A stretch of 54,879 nucleotides of DNA from JAGLQA01 sp023135565 (GCA_030639305.1 DAOWCY010000016.1:1-54879), one strand, 5' to 3'. Shown: positions 1-9,130, counted from the stretch's first letter. Made by a program: numbers and translations. Notes: generated by a model from the letters alone, not told the origin.

Positions 1-81
1 ATGAAATATGTCTAAACCATTGATGCCTCTATTCATGCCGTGATGAAAGGCACCGGGATAAGTTATTCTTGCACGTCTCAT
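1..81 (-). mobile_element. REP-associated tyrosine (Y1/IS200-like) transposase, N-terminus only
   Basis: Reading the minus strand from an ATG at 79-81 gives 27 codons open to the window edge. The peptide starts MRRARITYPGAFHHGMNRG and continues with a glycine/hydrophobic segment ending DIFH. The R-x-x-YPGA-x-HH-x-MNRG pattern is the usual start of RAYT/Y1 transposases, single-strand DNA transposases linked to dispersed palindromic (REP) elements. No clear Shine-Dalgarno site precedes the ATG. The catalytic HUH and tyrosine motifs lie outside the window, so integrity cannot be judged. Identification rests on this N-terminal pattern only. It is interesting because hairpin repeats are scattered through the rest of the window. 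Confidence 0.7.
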
Positions 82-245
82 AGTTTTATTATATCATTTT
101 TTGACAAAACTTGCACATTTGCACCCACCGTCCCCAATATTTTTTTGGCTCCATCCTTGCTGCGACTGCCACCGGAAATCTTCCTGGCTACAACAAAACA
201 GCGAATGTTACGTTCTGAGTGGTTGTTTGTAAGGGAGACATTTCT

Positions 246-356
246 ATGGAGCAGCGCAGTGATAAGATTGGTGTTCTGATTACTGATCCGAGTTTGAATT
301 TAGAACGGATGAATGTGCTCAACCTGCCAAATGGTAGAAAAATAAAAATAATCTAA
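246..356 (+). CDS. Possible small ORF, 36 aa, unknown
   Basis: The frame starts at ATG 246 after a purine-rich AAGGGAGA at 231-238 and ends at TAA 354-356. The peptide begins MEQRSDKIGVLITDPSLN and ends in a basic segment. I recognise no family. It is in the same frame as the AraC-type gene further right but separated from it by stops at 354 and 366, so it could be a remnant of an earlier N-terminus or chance. Only the ribosome-binding site supports it. Confidence 0.2.
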   Translation: MEQRSDKIGVLITDPSLNLERMNVLNLPNGRKIKII

Positions 357-364
357 CCAAATGG

Positions 365-393
365 TTGACAGATTTTCTAATTTATGCTAATTT
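365..393 (+). promoter_or_regulatory. Candidate sigma-70 promoter for the AraC-type gene
   Basis: A consensus TTGACA (365-370) is followed after 17 bp by TAATTT (388-393), preceded by TGC as in extended -10 promoters. The -10 hexamer itself matches only half of the consensus. Transcription would begin near 400, about 50-70 nt before the AraC-type start codons. Confidence 0.35.
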
Positions 394-452
394 GGCTGAT
401 TACTGCCATGTAATGGCATAGTGAACTCTCAGCAAAAAGAAAACGCTGCTGA

Positions 453-845
453 ATGGGACGTGTTATCATGATAATAGGTAATAATAGCATAAAAGAAGAC
501 AATATCACCGAACAGGCGGTTAAATTAATATTGTCCTGCAATGACGAAGAATTAAAACGCCTGCGGTTAAGGGATGTTGCAAAAGCAGTCGATACATTCG
601 CTGCTCTTCTATATATAAAGTTTATAATCGAACACAAGATTACTTTTAATAGACTTGTGGAAAGGGAAAAGATACACCGGGCCATATTTTACTTAGATGA
701 AAACCCGGGTTTAAAAATCGAAGATTTATCGAAAAAGTTGGGATTTCCAGCTATTCCTGTATTTGAAGAGAAATTTGAGAAATATTTACTGGTCAAACCG
801 GAGAGATACAAGAGATTGGTAATGATAAGAAATAGCGCTTCATAA
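453..845 (+). CDS. Short AraC-type helix-turn-helix protein
   Basis: A 130-residue protein whose C-terminal half (about residues 72-128) has the shape of an AraC DNA-binding domain. The first HTH follows I-H-R-A-I-F-Y-L-x-E-N with KIEDLSKKLGF, and the second helix region has F-E-E-K-F-E-K-Y-x-x-x-K-P-E-R-Y-K-R. Residues 36-70 look like a weaker preceding HTH-like repeat. There is no sensory domain, so it is far shorter than typical AraC regulators (about 280-300 aa) and may be a remnant or a minimal regulator. A second ATG at 468 gives 125 aa; neither start has a convincing Shine-Dalgarno site. It converges on the biosynthetic operon with 29 bp between the two stop codons. It is the only regulator-like gene seen here, but nothing shows that it controls the cluster. 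Confidence 0.55.
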   Translation: MGRVIMIIGNNSIKEDNITEQAVKLILSCNDEELKRLRLRDVAKAVDTFAALLYIKFIIEHKITFNRLVEREKIHRAIFYLDENPGLKIEDLSKKLGFPAIPVFEEKFEKYLLVKPERYKRLVMIRNSAS

Positions 846-874
846 TAGATCAGGGAGCAGCTATCCAGTTATAC

Positions 875-3800
875 TTATTTTGTTACCTGTAAGCCGCGCC
901 CCTTTTCCACTACTTCGATTTTCCCCATATCCATTTTAATAATCTTATCCGCTACATCAAAATAGTGGTCATCATGAGTAATGGCAATAACAATCTTGCC
1001 TTCTTTTTTCATACGCATTAAAAGATCACGGTAAAAAAACTTTCTAAATTCCGGGTCCTGGTCGGCGGCAATCTCGTCAAATAAGTAAATAGGAGCTCCC
1101 TCTAAATAACACTGCAAGAGAGCCAATCTTTTTCGCTGCCCTCCAGAGAGATCGATGGTACTAAAGGCATTATCTTCTATTCCTAATTTATCTTTTAATT
1201 TTAACGTTTCCAGGTATCCCGTCACCTCATTATCTCTTCCTTTTAAATCCACATTATACAATTTCCTGTACAGGTGATAATTACTAAAAACGGCTGAGAA
1301 ATACTCTCCCAACCGACCTTCTTCGTGCCCTTTACCATCGATGCTTATTTCCCCCTGGCTGGGTATATATAAACCGGTCAGGACTTTTGCCAGTGTCGAT
1401 TTACCGCTGCCGTTACCGCCGACGATAAAAGTAATTTCGCCTTTTTTCGCTTCAAAATCTAAGGGGCCTAAGCAAAATCTTTCGTCCTGGTTTTCACTCT
1501 CATATTCATATAGGATATTCCGCGCTTTAATACATTCCACTGATTGGGGCCTGGATTGGAACTTTTCTAAAAGTTCAGCGTCCATATTAGCCGGTATGGC
1601 TGCTTCAAAACTTTTTACCCGGTTCCAGGCAACCCTGATCTGTACGATATCCGGGATGGAGTTTAAAATAGCGTTTATGGGGCCGATCAGGTACAACATG
1701 GCCATAACAAAACTCATTAAGGTAAAAACACTGATGGTTGGAAAAATTCTTGGAATGGCAAATACAACAGACCCCAATACGATAATCAACAATGATTCTC
1801 CGACTAAAAAGGCATTGATGAATTTAATAATAGCAGTGGAACTCTTATCACGAAATTCCCCACAGCTCTTTTCCAAATCGTCTTTATATTCCCTTTTTTT
1901 ATTTATTTGCAGGCACAATTCTTTAAAACCATCTAACAGCCCGTTTAAGAGTCCCATGTAAACATTGCGGGTATCCCTGGCGGCTTCGAAGAAAATCCGG
2001 GCCCTGTCACTGACAGCGCCGTAAAGAAAGCCGATGCCGGCTATAACCACCAGGACCACAACGGTAGCCCAGAAGGCAATGGTGGCCAGGTATGCAAACA
2101 CACCTAAGGTGGTGATGGAACTGGTAATAATACGCACCAGGACATTAGCGGAATTACCGATCTGCCCGGTATCGTCGTTTAATGTGGCAAACACCCTGCC
2201 CCTGTCCAATTTCTCAAATTTCTGGAAAGAGGTTAAAAAGGTTTTTTCTACTAATCTCATACGCAGATCGTATACGATATCAAAAGTGATTTTCACCAAT
2301 TTTGTCTGTAGTATCTTGCGTCCCATGATATAGAGCAGGAAAGCCAGGGAAAAATAATATATTTGATAGACCAATTCAATATTACTAAATAGGGCGCTGG
2401 TAACCAAAAATATGATCATAGCATTCGCGCCTCCGGCCAGCAGGCTCAAGAGAACAACTAAGGGAACCGACCTGACATACTTATTTTTTTGGGGAAAAAG
2501 GGTTGATAGGAAGTATCCGATGTAACACAAACCCATCGCTAACAGTACCGATATAACCGCTGTATAAAAACTGATGGGCGACCAAACCAGGGCTGTTTTC
2601 CAATTAACGCCGGAAATAGCATAGGGTACCAGGTAAATGGCTGCCAGGAAGGGCAGCAAAACAATTATAGCTGCCAGGAATTTGAGGAATCGCAGCAGGC
2701 TAAAACCGGCGAAATTGCGTCTTCCCTTAATGAGATCATAGGGGATAGAGAGCAAGAACAGGACAACAGCGAGAAGAAATAGAGCAGTTAGAAACGAAAG
2801 CACTGAAGCAGCCTTATCGGTACTATCGGTTAGAAGAACATCAGGCGCTTCCACATCTTCCCCGGTCAGGGAGTCTATGATAAACCGGCCGATGGCCCCG
2901 GTATAACTACTGTTGGAATTAGCCAGGACCGCAACCCCTATCTTATCTTTAGGTTTAAAACCTACATAAGTGGTAAAATTCGGGTTTAAACCGCCGTGAT
3001 CTACCAGGTCGCTGCCATCGAGATGAATATACCAGCCCATGCCGTAAGAGGTAAAATTATGCTGTGCCGGGGGGACGCTGTTGTCTCTTTTGTGGGTTTC
3101 TCGAATGGCCGGGTAAAGGGCAGCGCCGGTTTCTTCCTCGATCAACCCCATCTGCCACTGCAGCCAGCGGGCCATATCTTTGCCGTTTGATAAAATATAA
3201 CCGGCGGGTGTGTTGCCCCGGAAAACCGGGGCATCATATTTCCGTGCCGAAAAAAAACCGATTCTATATCCCGCGGCTTTAGGCGCCGGGGGCTGCTTCT
3301 CCTGCGCTCCTACGATGGTATTATTCAATGCTAAGGGAAGCAAAATATTTTCAGTCATATACTCTTCGTAACTTTTCCCTGAGACTACCTCGATTACAGC
3401 GCCGATAACATCATAATTGATGGTGGCATATTCATAATGAGTGCCGGGAATTTCGCTCAATTCTATACCTTCTAATTTCCTTACAGCCTGCTGCAAAGCG
3501 TCCGCTGCACTGGATTCGGGGATTAGCGCAATAGTCTTAAAGGGGATACCGCCGGTATGGTGCAGCAATTGCCTCAAAGTAACGGGGTACTTTTTACCTT
3601 CATATTTTGCATAAAACCAGGGTAAATATTTCGATACCGGCGCATCCAGGTCTATAAGTCCTTTTTCCCGGCACTGCTGTACTGCCAGGGCTGTAAAGGC
3701 TTTACTACAGGAGCATAGTTCAAACATCGTACCTGGAGTGACGGGCAGCTTATTTTTTACATCGGCATATCCGAATCCTTTCATATATACCGGTTCATTA

Positions 3801-3991
3801 CCCTCTACTATCACAAGGCTTAGTCCGGGGATATCCCCTTTCTTCATTAAGGCGCGAACGTCCTTGTCGATTTTGGCAAAAAACTTCTCTTTGTCTTTCC
3901 TATCCGCACTTAAGTTTATACTGGAGACAACTGCCAAAAAAATCAAAAAAACAACCGGGAACTTTAATCTAAAAATATCTCTTTTTTTCAC
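875..3991 (-). CDS. S12 (beta-lactamase-fold) peptidase fused to cyclic-peptide ABC exporter
   Basis: A 1038-residue membrane fusion. Residues 11-28 form a signal/anchor helix. Residues about 40-370 are a serine hydrolase of the beta-lactamase/S12 fold: S94-x-x-K97, Y188 in Y-A-T, and H342-G-G. Three helices follow (about 396-416, 427-455, 468-496), then a six-helix exporter region (about 509-776) and an ABC ATPase with Walker A GGNGSGKST (858-866), LSGGQ (948-952), Walker B D972-E973 and H1006. ClbP/XcnG-type prodrug peptidases have the same layout (periplasmic S12 domain plus three helices, with S95/K98/Y186 in ClbP), and some family members carry an added exporter. I infer that it exports the NRPS product and removes an N-terminal leader ending in D-Asn. 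The GTG start is preceded by AAGGAGA overlapping the upstream stop codon. It is the last gene of the operon. Odd point: the usual Y-x-N motif reads Y-A-T. Alternative: a peptidase with a different specificity, or self-resistance. Confidence 0.85.
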   Translation of the reverse strand: MKKRDIFRLKFPVVFLIFLAVVSSINLSADRKDKEKFFAKIDKDVRALMKKGDIPGLSLVIVEGNEPVYMKGFGYADVKNKLPVTPGTMFELCSCSKAFTALAVQQCREKGLIDLDAPVSKYLPWFYAKYEGKKYPVTLRQLLHHTGGIPFKTIALIPESSAADALQQAVRKLEGIELSEIPGTHYEYATINYDVIGAVIEVVSGKSYEEYMTENILLPLALNNTIVGAQEKQPPAPKAAGYRIGFFSARKYDAPVFRGNTPAGYILSNGKDMARWLQWQMGLIEEETGAALYPAIRETHKRDNSVPPAQHNFTSYGMGWYIHLDGSDLVDHGGLNPNFTTYVGFKPKDKIGVAVLANSNSSYTGAIGRFIIDSLTGEDVEAPDVLLTDSTDKAASVLSFLTALFLLAVVLFLLSIPYDLIKGRRNFAGFSLLRFLKFLAAIIVLLPFLAAIYLVPYAISGVNWKTALVWSPISFYTAVISVLLAMGLCYIGYFLSTLFPQKNKYVRSVPLVVLLSLLAGGANAMIIFLVTSALFSNIELVYQIYYFSLAFLLYIMGRKILQTKLVKITFDIVYDLRMRLVEKTFLTSFQKFEKLDRGRVFATLNDDTGQIGNSANVLVRIITSSITTLGVFAYLATIAFWATVVVLVVIAGIGFLYGAVSDRARIFFEAARDTRNVYMGLLNGLLDGFKELCLQINKKREYKDDLEKSCGEFRDKSSTAIIKFINAFLVGESLLIIVLGSVVFAIPRIFPTISVFTLMSFVMAMLYLIGPINAILNSIPDIVQIRVAWNRVKSFEAAIPANMDAELLEKFQSRPQSVECIKARNILYEYESENQDERFCLGPLDFEAKKGEITFIVGGNGSGKSTLAKVLTGLYIPSQGEISIDGKGHEEGRLGEYFSAVFSNYHLYRKLYNVDLKGRDNEVTGYLETLKLKDKLGIEDNAFSTIDLSGGQRKRLALLQCYLEGAPIYLFDEIAADQDPEFRKFFYRDLLMRMKKEGKIVIAITHDDHYFDVADKIIKMDMGKIEVVEKGRGLQVTK

Positions 3992-4003
3992 TGTTTTCTC
4001 TCC

Positions 4004-6412
4004 TTATTCGTATTTCAGGGTTTCAGCCGGGTTTGTTAATGCCGCTTTTATTGTCTGGTAACTCAAGGTTAACAGCGAGATAAATAAAGCCAAAAAACCT
4101 GAGAAAATGAATATTTCAATACCTATACCGGTTCTAAAATGAAAGTTTTGCAGCCAGCGATCCATAGCAAAATAGGCCGCGGGCCAGGCAGCGATGTTGG
4201 CAATAAGTATCCACTTGCTGAATTCTTTTGTCAGCAGGAACACGATACCGGGAATCGATGCGCCGAATACTTTGCGAATGCCGATCTCCTTTGTTCTCTG
4301 CTCAGCGGTGTATGAAGCCAGGCTGAACAGACCCAGGCAAGCAATCAAGATAGATAAAACGGAAAATAGGGTAAATAATTGTCCTGTACGTTTCTCATCG
4401 CGATAAATTTTTTCGATTTCATCCTCTAAGAAAAAATAATCGAAAGGTTTGTCCGGGACGAATTTTTTCCATTGGTTTTCTAAAAACTTTAAAGCTCCGG
4501 CAATTTTACCGGGATTCGCCCGAACAGATATAAAATCCGGCCGGCCTTCACTAATAAAGAGCATAACCACGGGGTTGATCGGGTTGTGCAGGGACTCGAA
4601 ATGAAAATCCTCGAGAACCCCGATCACTTCATAAACATCTTTATTATGTCTTAGACGTTTACCGGTGTGGTCCGACCAGCCGAAAGCCCGGGCAGCGGCT
4701 TTATTTACAACAGCGCTGGAAGACTCGGCCTGCGCCGATCTTTCATTGGAAAAATAACGGCCCGATGCCATTTTCAATTTGAGAGTATCGACAAAATAGG
4801 GATCGGTGCAGCAAAAATTCAAAGCCTGCACCTGCCGGTCTTTCCCTTCCGGTTGAAATATCTTGCTGCCGAATTCCTTTCCCGGCAGGAAGGAAGAAGC
4901 GGAAGCGCTGATGATGTCGGGAGACTGTTTTATTTCATGGATAAATGATTCTAAGCGGTTGGCAATCACCGCTGTTTTTTTGATGACGATCAGGTTTTCT
5001 TTGTCAAAGCCTAATTCCCTTTCCTGGATATAGGAAAACTGGCTGTAAACTATAAATGTACAGATTAACAAACCGATGGATATGGCGAATTGGAACATCA
5101 CCAGGACGCTGCGCAGTCCTGATTTCCTCATCCCCATACTGGCTTTCCCCTTCAAAACCTGTACCGGTTGGAACGAGGAAAGGTAGAATGCCGGGTAACT
5201 TCCTGCCAGTATTCCGACAGATAGGGCCGCGGCGATCAGGCCGGGGAGAATCATCCAACTGCCGAACAGGCTGAATGTCAACTCTCTTACCGCCAGTTTA
5301 CTAAATAAGGGGAGCATAATGTAGACGGTAATTACAGCCAGGACAAAGGCAACCATACTCATCAAGATAGATTCCACTAAGAATTGCCGGATCAACTGGC
5401 GCCGGTCGGACCCCAGGACTTTCCTAATGCCTACTTCTCTTGCTCTTCTCGTTGAAGTAGCTGTGGCCAGGTTCATAAAATTGATGCAGGCAACGACCAA
5501 AATAAAGATGGCAATGAGCATCACGATATAAACGTACATTATATTCCCATTTTCTCCAAACTCTCCTTCTAAGTGAGAATGAAGATGGATGTCCGTGATG
5601 GGCTGCAAATGGAATCCTAAGCGGTTACCGGCTGAAAAAAACTGCTCTAAAGAAATACCCATGGTTTTTTTCATACGAGGGCCCATATATTTACGAATGA
5701 CTTCGGGGAATTTTTCTTCTAATTTTTTATAGGGGTAGTCTTTTTGTAAGACGATATAGGTGGTAATGGACGTGGTCACCCAATCGGTACTCTTCATAGG
5801 GCCGATATTTACCGACGATGCCAAAAAATCAAAATGGAAATGGCTGGTGGCAGGGAGCTTATCTATAATACCTGTTACTTTATAAACCCGGCCTTTGTCT
5901 AATTCCAGCATCTTGCCCATGGCCTCATCTTTGCCGAAATATTTCGCTGCGGTTTCTTTAGTAAGAACTAAGGAGTTGGCTAAACTCAAAGCTGTTTTAG
6001 GGTCACCCTGGGCTAACCGGAAGCTGAATACATCGAAAAAATTTGCATCCACATAGATGAGACGGTCTTCATTAAAAAGATTATCTTTATAGCGCACCGC
6101 TGTACTTTTTCCCGGTACGTAGAACCTGACGTAGTCCAGTATGTAGGAATAATCGTTTACCAGGGCGGGTCCCATAGGCGCGGGGGTGTGGACTTGATCG
6201 AATTCATGGTTACCGAGACGGCCTTTAAGGGCAATACGGTATATTTGGTCGGCTTTATCATGGAAGCGGTCATAACTCAATTCATGCTGCACGAAAACCA
6301 TAATCACCAGGCAGCAGGCTATGCCGATGGCAAATCCTGCAATATTAATAAACGAATAACCTTTATGGCGGAGAATATTCCTTAAGGCAACTTTCAAATA
6401 ACTCTTAAACAT
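4004..6412 (-). CDS. FtsX/MacB-type ABC transporter permease
   Basis: An 802-residue inner-membrane protein. The first helix (about 20-41) is followed by a large MacB-type periplasmic domain (about 42-290), three helices (292-315, 349-370, 385-408), another helix (436-457), a second periplasmic domain, and three final helices (680-701, 732-750, 764-785). The cytoplasmic loop signature after the second helix of each half is visible twice: REVGIRKVLGSDRRQL (about 325-340) and KEIGIRKVFGAS (about 708-719). This is the double-FtsX permease architecture. No separate MacB-type ATPase is encoded here, so the partner must be elsewhere. The start follows AAGGAGG by a short spacer. It sits 12 bp before the peptidase-exporter gene. 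A role in export or self-protection is inferred from position only. Confidence 0.85.
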   Translation of the reverse strand: MFKSYLKVALRNILRHKGYSFINIAGFAIGIACCLVIMVFVQHELSYDRFHDKADQIYRIALKGRLGNHEFDQVHTPAPMGPALVNDYSYILDYVRFYVPGKSTAVRYKDNLFNEDRLIYVDANFFDVFSFRLAQGDPKTALSLANSLVLTKETAAKYFGKDEAMGKMLELDKGRVYKVTGIIDKLPATSHFHFDFLASSVNIGPMKSTDWVTTSITTYIVLQKDYPYKKLEEKFPEVIRKYMGPRMKKTMGISLEQFFSAGNRLGFHLQPITDIHLHSHLEGEFGENGNIMYVYIVMLIAIFILVVACINFMNLATATSTRRAREVGIRKVLGSDRRQLIRQFLVESILMSMVAFVLAVITVYIMLPLFSKLAVRELTFSLFGSWMILPGLIAAALSVGILAGSYPAFYLSSFQPVQVLKGKASMGMRKSGLRSVLVMFQFAISIGLLICTFIVYSQFSYIQERELGFDKENLIVIKKTAVIANRLESFIHEIKQSPDIISASASSFLPGKEFGSKIFQPEGKDRQVQALNFCCTDPYFVDTLKLKMASGRYFSNERSAQAESSSAVVNKAAARAFGWSDHTGKRLRHNKDVYEVIGVLEDFHFESLHNPINPVVMLFISEGRPDFISVRANPGKIAGALKFLENQWKKFVPDKPFDYFFLEDEIEKIYRDEKRTGQLFTLFSVLSILIACLGLFSLASYTAEQRTKEIGIRKVFGASIPGIVFLLTKEFSKWILIANIAAWPAAYFAMDRWLQNFHFRTGIGIEIFIFSGFLALFISLLTLSYQTIKAALTNPAETLKYE

Positions 6413-6433
6413 GGTAACCTCCTTACCGGTAAT

Positions 6434-7816
6434 TTATCTTACTGTATCTTGTTTCACATTTTTTAGAAAATCTTCGATGAATTCTATACCTTTACGGCTG
6501 CTTTCCTGCTCCCTGAAAACCTGCTGCATTTCTTTTATAGAGTGTTGGATAGTGTCGTCGTGTAATACGCCGTCGATAAGCTTGTTCAACCTGGGGGGAT
6601 TTATTTTTTTTATATTTTCCCGGAGTCCCAAATTATGATACGCTATCCTGGCGGCGTAACCGGGTTCATCGTTCCGGTTGGGAAACACGATCAAAGGTAC
6701 GCCGAAATAGATGGCCTCCCTTATAGTGCCGAACCCGGCGTGGCAAATGATTAAGGACGTATGGGGGAAAATCTGCATATGAGGCACCCATTTGTAAAGG
6801 AAAATGTTTTCCGGGAGCGGTTTGAATGTTTCGATGTCTTTCTCATTACCGATCTGGAAAATGAGCTGGGTTTCGGGCCGCTGCTTCATTACTTCGATTA
6901 TAGAACCATACAATTTATCTCTTAAATCACATTCATCGGCGTAAGAACCGATAGTGAAGTAAATAATGGGTTTCTCCTTATCGATGCTCCTCCAGTCGAA
7001 GGGGTCCTCCCGGCGATGGGGTAAAATACTGGTGCCTGCATAACAACGGGGGACTGTGGTGGGCAGGCGGGGAAAATCGAATTCCCGCGGCGATAGAACT
7101 AATTCCGGTAACAAGAGCCGCGGCAGTAATGCAGTTTCCCGGAGCCGTCCGCCAAGTTTTTTTATTTCTTTTTTGCTCTTATAAAAGGAGAATATACTGA
7201 GAGATAAGCTCCAACTGAGAAATAAACGCCAGTCCCGGAACACGTTCGCCAGCAGGCGGATGCTCCAGGCGGTGATGTTCACGACGCGGTTTAACAGCCC
7301 GCCCAACTTATAACCGGGAATAATACCGGTAAATGTAGGTGGGACGACAGAATTACGAATCGTTATCAGGCTAAAATTAACATTTAGAATGGGAATTCCT
7401 AACTTAAGAAAAGGAATTGAAAAATACACCATCAGCGGTCCAAGCAGTACTAAGTCGGGGACATCGGCCGCGACAATTTCCTCGAGTCTTTTGAGCAGGT
7501 CCCGATGGACTTTTACTATCGTGCGGTTTCTCCAAATTAAGCTCCCCAAAGGTCCAGGCATCTTGCCGTCTTTTTTCCTTATCTTCGTTCTATAATACTT
7601 GAGTCTTTCATTTATAAAATCGTCTTCATAGGACTTATACTCGAAGCCATTATTAACAACAGGTTTCTCAAAATTCGACGGGCCGAGATAGACCACACGG
7701 TATCCACGAGCTATTAGGTCTTGCGATAGTTTTAAAGTGGCATTTATTGCCGACCATTCGTGGTAAACAACCAACATAATCGTTTTTCTTTTTTTTTCCT
7801 CTTTACTTTTATTCAT
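6434..7816 (-). CDS. GT1-type (UDP-glycosyltransferase-like) glycosyltransferase
   Basis: A 460-residue GT-B glycosyltransferase. The N-terminal Rossmann half begins with IMLVVYHEWSAINATLKLSQ (13-32), the usual place for acceptor binding. The C-terminal donor-binding half has the family signature H359-A-G-F-G-T followed by E-A-x-x-x-G-V-P-x-x-x-x-P and an aromatic/acidic stretch. The macrolide/glycopeptide-type GT1 family transfers NDP-deoxysugars to natural products. Its position right after the 2,3-dehydratase gene (19-bp gap) and at the end of a deoxysugar cassette suggests that it attaches that sugar to the peptide. A hydrophobic stretch around 176-210 could be membrane-associated. The ATG start at 7816 has GAGGAA about 10 nt upstream. 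Confidence 0.88.
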   Translation of the reverse strand: MNKSKEEKKRKTIMLVVYHEWSAINATLKLSQDLIARGYRVVYLGPSNFEKPVVNNGFEYKSYEDDFINERLKYYRTKIRKKDGKMPGPLGSLIWRNRTIVKVHRDLLKRLEEIVAADVPDLVLLGPLMVYFSIPFLKLGIPILNVNFSLITIRNSVVPPTFTGIIPGYKLGGLLNRVVNITAWSIRLLANVFRDWRLFLSWSLSLSIFSFYKSKKEIKKLGGRLRETALLPRLLLPELVLSPREFDFPRLPTTVPRCYAGTSILPHRREDPFDWRSIDKEKPIIYFTIGSYADECDLRDKLYGSIIEVMKQRPETQLIFQIGNEKDIETFKPLPENIFLYKWVPHMQIFPHTSLIICHAGFGTIREAIYFGVPLIVFPNRNDEPGYAARIAYHNLGLRENIKKINPPRLNKLIDGVLHDDTIQHSIKEMQQVFREQESSRKGIEFIEDFLKNVKQDTVR

Positions 7817-7835
7817 ACTTCAACATTCCTCTATA

Positions 7836-9092
7836 CTATTTCCGCCCGGCATGCATACATGCGATCGAAGTTCGCGCTTCGATGTTTAGCATACCAAAAC
7901 GAAGAAACTCCAATAACTGGGGATAAGAGACCCATTTATGATTTTCCGATGATTCGATCTCTTCGTCGATTTCTATCACCATATACCTGTTTCGATAGTG
8001 ATAGAACCGTCCGCCTTCTTCAGATAAAAGGGCATCATACTTAACCTGATCCGGTTTTGCATTTAAAAAATAAGACCTGTAATATGAGTTACCGTCAACA
8101 TTGTGATAAGAACACTGCACCGTAGGCGTCATATAAATTTCGTCGATGTTGCCGGGTTCGATTTTGCCCTGCACGAGATAATGGTCGATGCCGTTAATCT
8201 TTTTTTTGATAAATCCTACCAGGCCGGGCTGCGTCTCTTTCATAATCGGCTGCGTCCACCGGTTTACTTCCCTGGAATCGGAAGAGGTTCTCACTGCTAT
8301 AATTGAAAAATATTTACCTGCTTCATGGGCAATTTTATCTTCTCTTATTTCCCATCCGGTGACATTTTTGAGCGGCATCAACTTAATTTCAGATTTATAT
8401 TTTATTTTTAGATTGGTGATCCAATTCGTAATCTCTATAGTCCTGTGCGCTGAATTGGCCGGGTCGAAATCGGCGCAGGTTAAATAACATGAGAGCACAG
8501 ACCTGGCATTCATATTAACAAGATTATCCTGCCCTAAAAGATGTTGAAGGTGCGACTCTTTTACCCAACAAAAATTGTCCGTTAATTCTATTTTTTCATC
8601 GATCTCGACAACGATATTGCGATTCCGCTTCTGGAAAAAACGCCCGCCTTGTTCCGACTGCAAACTGTCAACCAGTATCCTGGAGGGCGGGGCTTCGAAA
8701 AAATATTCCAGGAAAGCGGTTTTCTTCCCGCTGTGTACACGGGTATAATTACTCATGGTGGCCTGTACCGTGGGCGATAACTGCAGCCGGTTGACATTGC
8801 CGGGCTCCATTTTGGCCTGCAGTAAAAAATAACGCTCCCCGGCGATTTTTTTAGTCAGGATTCCCAATACCCCTATTTCCGGCTGGTTGATAATGGGCTG
8901 CTCCCAGGTTTTGTTATTCTGCGGGTTGGTGATGCGGAGACCTTCTACTAAAAAAAATTTCCCCGATTCATGACGCAGGTTCCCGGTAGATTTATCGAAA
9001 TACCATTTGTCTAATTCCGAAAAAGGAATTTCTTCCACTTTCGATGATTCTTTACTTAATTGTTCCCGGTACCACTTTAATATTTTTTCCAT
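7836..9092 (-). CDS. NDP-hexose 2,3-dehydratase
   Basis: A 418-residue protein made of two homologous halves (about 28-200 and 225-405). Each contains H-E-[SA]-G-K-[FY]-F, a W-x-Q-P-I segment, a G-x-x-x-K-K-I turn, Q-[AG]-K-[MI]-E-P-G-N and SPTVQ/TPTVQ. This duplicated layout is characteristic of the EvaA/DnmT/SpnO/TylCVI family, which removes the 2-hydroxyl of NDP-4-keto-6-deoxyglucose as the committing step to 2-deoxysugars. It lies between the sugar aminotransferase and the glycosyltransferase. The length is slightly below the roughly 460 aa typical of actinobacterial members. The ATG at 9092 has only a weak AGAGA before it. Confidence 0.9.
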   Translation of the reverse strand: MEKILKWYREQLSKESSKVEEIPFSELDKWYFDKSTGNLRHESGKFFLVEGLRITNPQNNKTWEQPIINQPEIGVLGILTKKIAGERYFLLQAKMEPGNVNRLQLSPTVQATMSNYTRVHSGKKTAFLEYFFEAPPSRILVDSLQSEQGGRFFQKRNRNIVVEIDEKIELTDNFCWVKESHLQHLLGQDNLVNMNARSVLSCYLTCADFDPANSAHRTIEITNWITNLKIKYKSEIKLMPLKNVTGWEIREDKIAHEAGKYFSIIAVRTSSDSREVNRWTQPIMKETQPGLVGFIKKKINGIDHYLVQGKIEPGNIDEIYMTPTVQCSYHNVDGNSYYRSYFLNAKPDQVKYDALLSEEGGRFYHYRNRYMVIEIDEEIESSENHKWVSYPQLLEFLRFGMLNIEARTSIACMHAGRK

Positions 9093-9130
9093 TGTTCTCT
9101 TTTTTGATTTATATTCTGGGCTGCAAAGGC

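Larger units (their letters stand above)
82..452. other. Divergent intergenic region between transposase and AraC-type gene
   Basis: This 371-bp stretch lies between the leftward transposase start and the rightward AraC-type gene. It holds a possible short ORF (246-356) with a purine-rich site before it, and a candidate promoter (365-393). No RNA gene or strong terminator hairpin was seen. A longer plus-strand frame at 40-279 overlaps the transposase start and has an unconvincing cysteine/phenylalanine-rich composition. Confidence 0.4.

Noticed and set aside
40..279. 79-codon plus-strand frame at the left edge
   Set aside because: It overlaps the minus-strand transposase start, has no recognisable domain, and its composition looks like non-coding DNA read through.
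1341..1961. 206-codon plus-strand frame inside the exporter gene
   Set aside because: It is antisense to the ABC exporter, whose motifs and codon pattern are convincing. Other long plus-strand frames such as 44125-44637 and 27905-28357 are antisense shadows in the same way.
875..3991. Antibiotic-resistance beta-lactamase
   Set aside because: The fold matches, but fusion to three helices and a cyclic-peptide exporter, and the D-Asn module in the line, fit a ClbP/XcnG-type maturation peptidase better.
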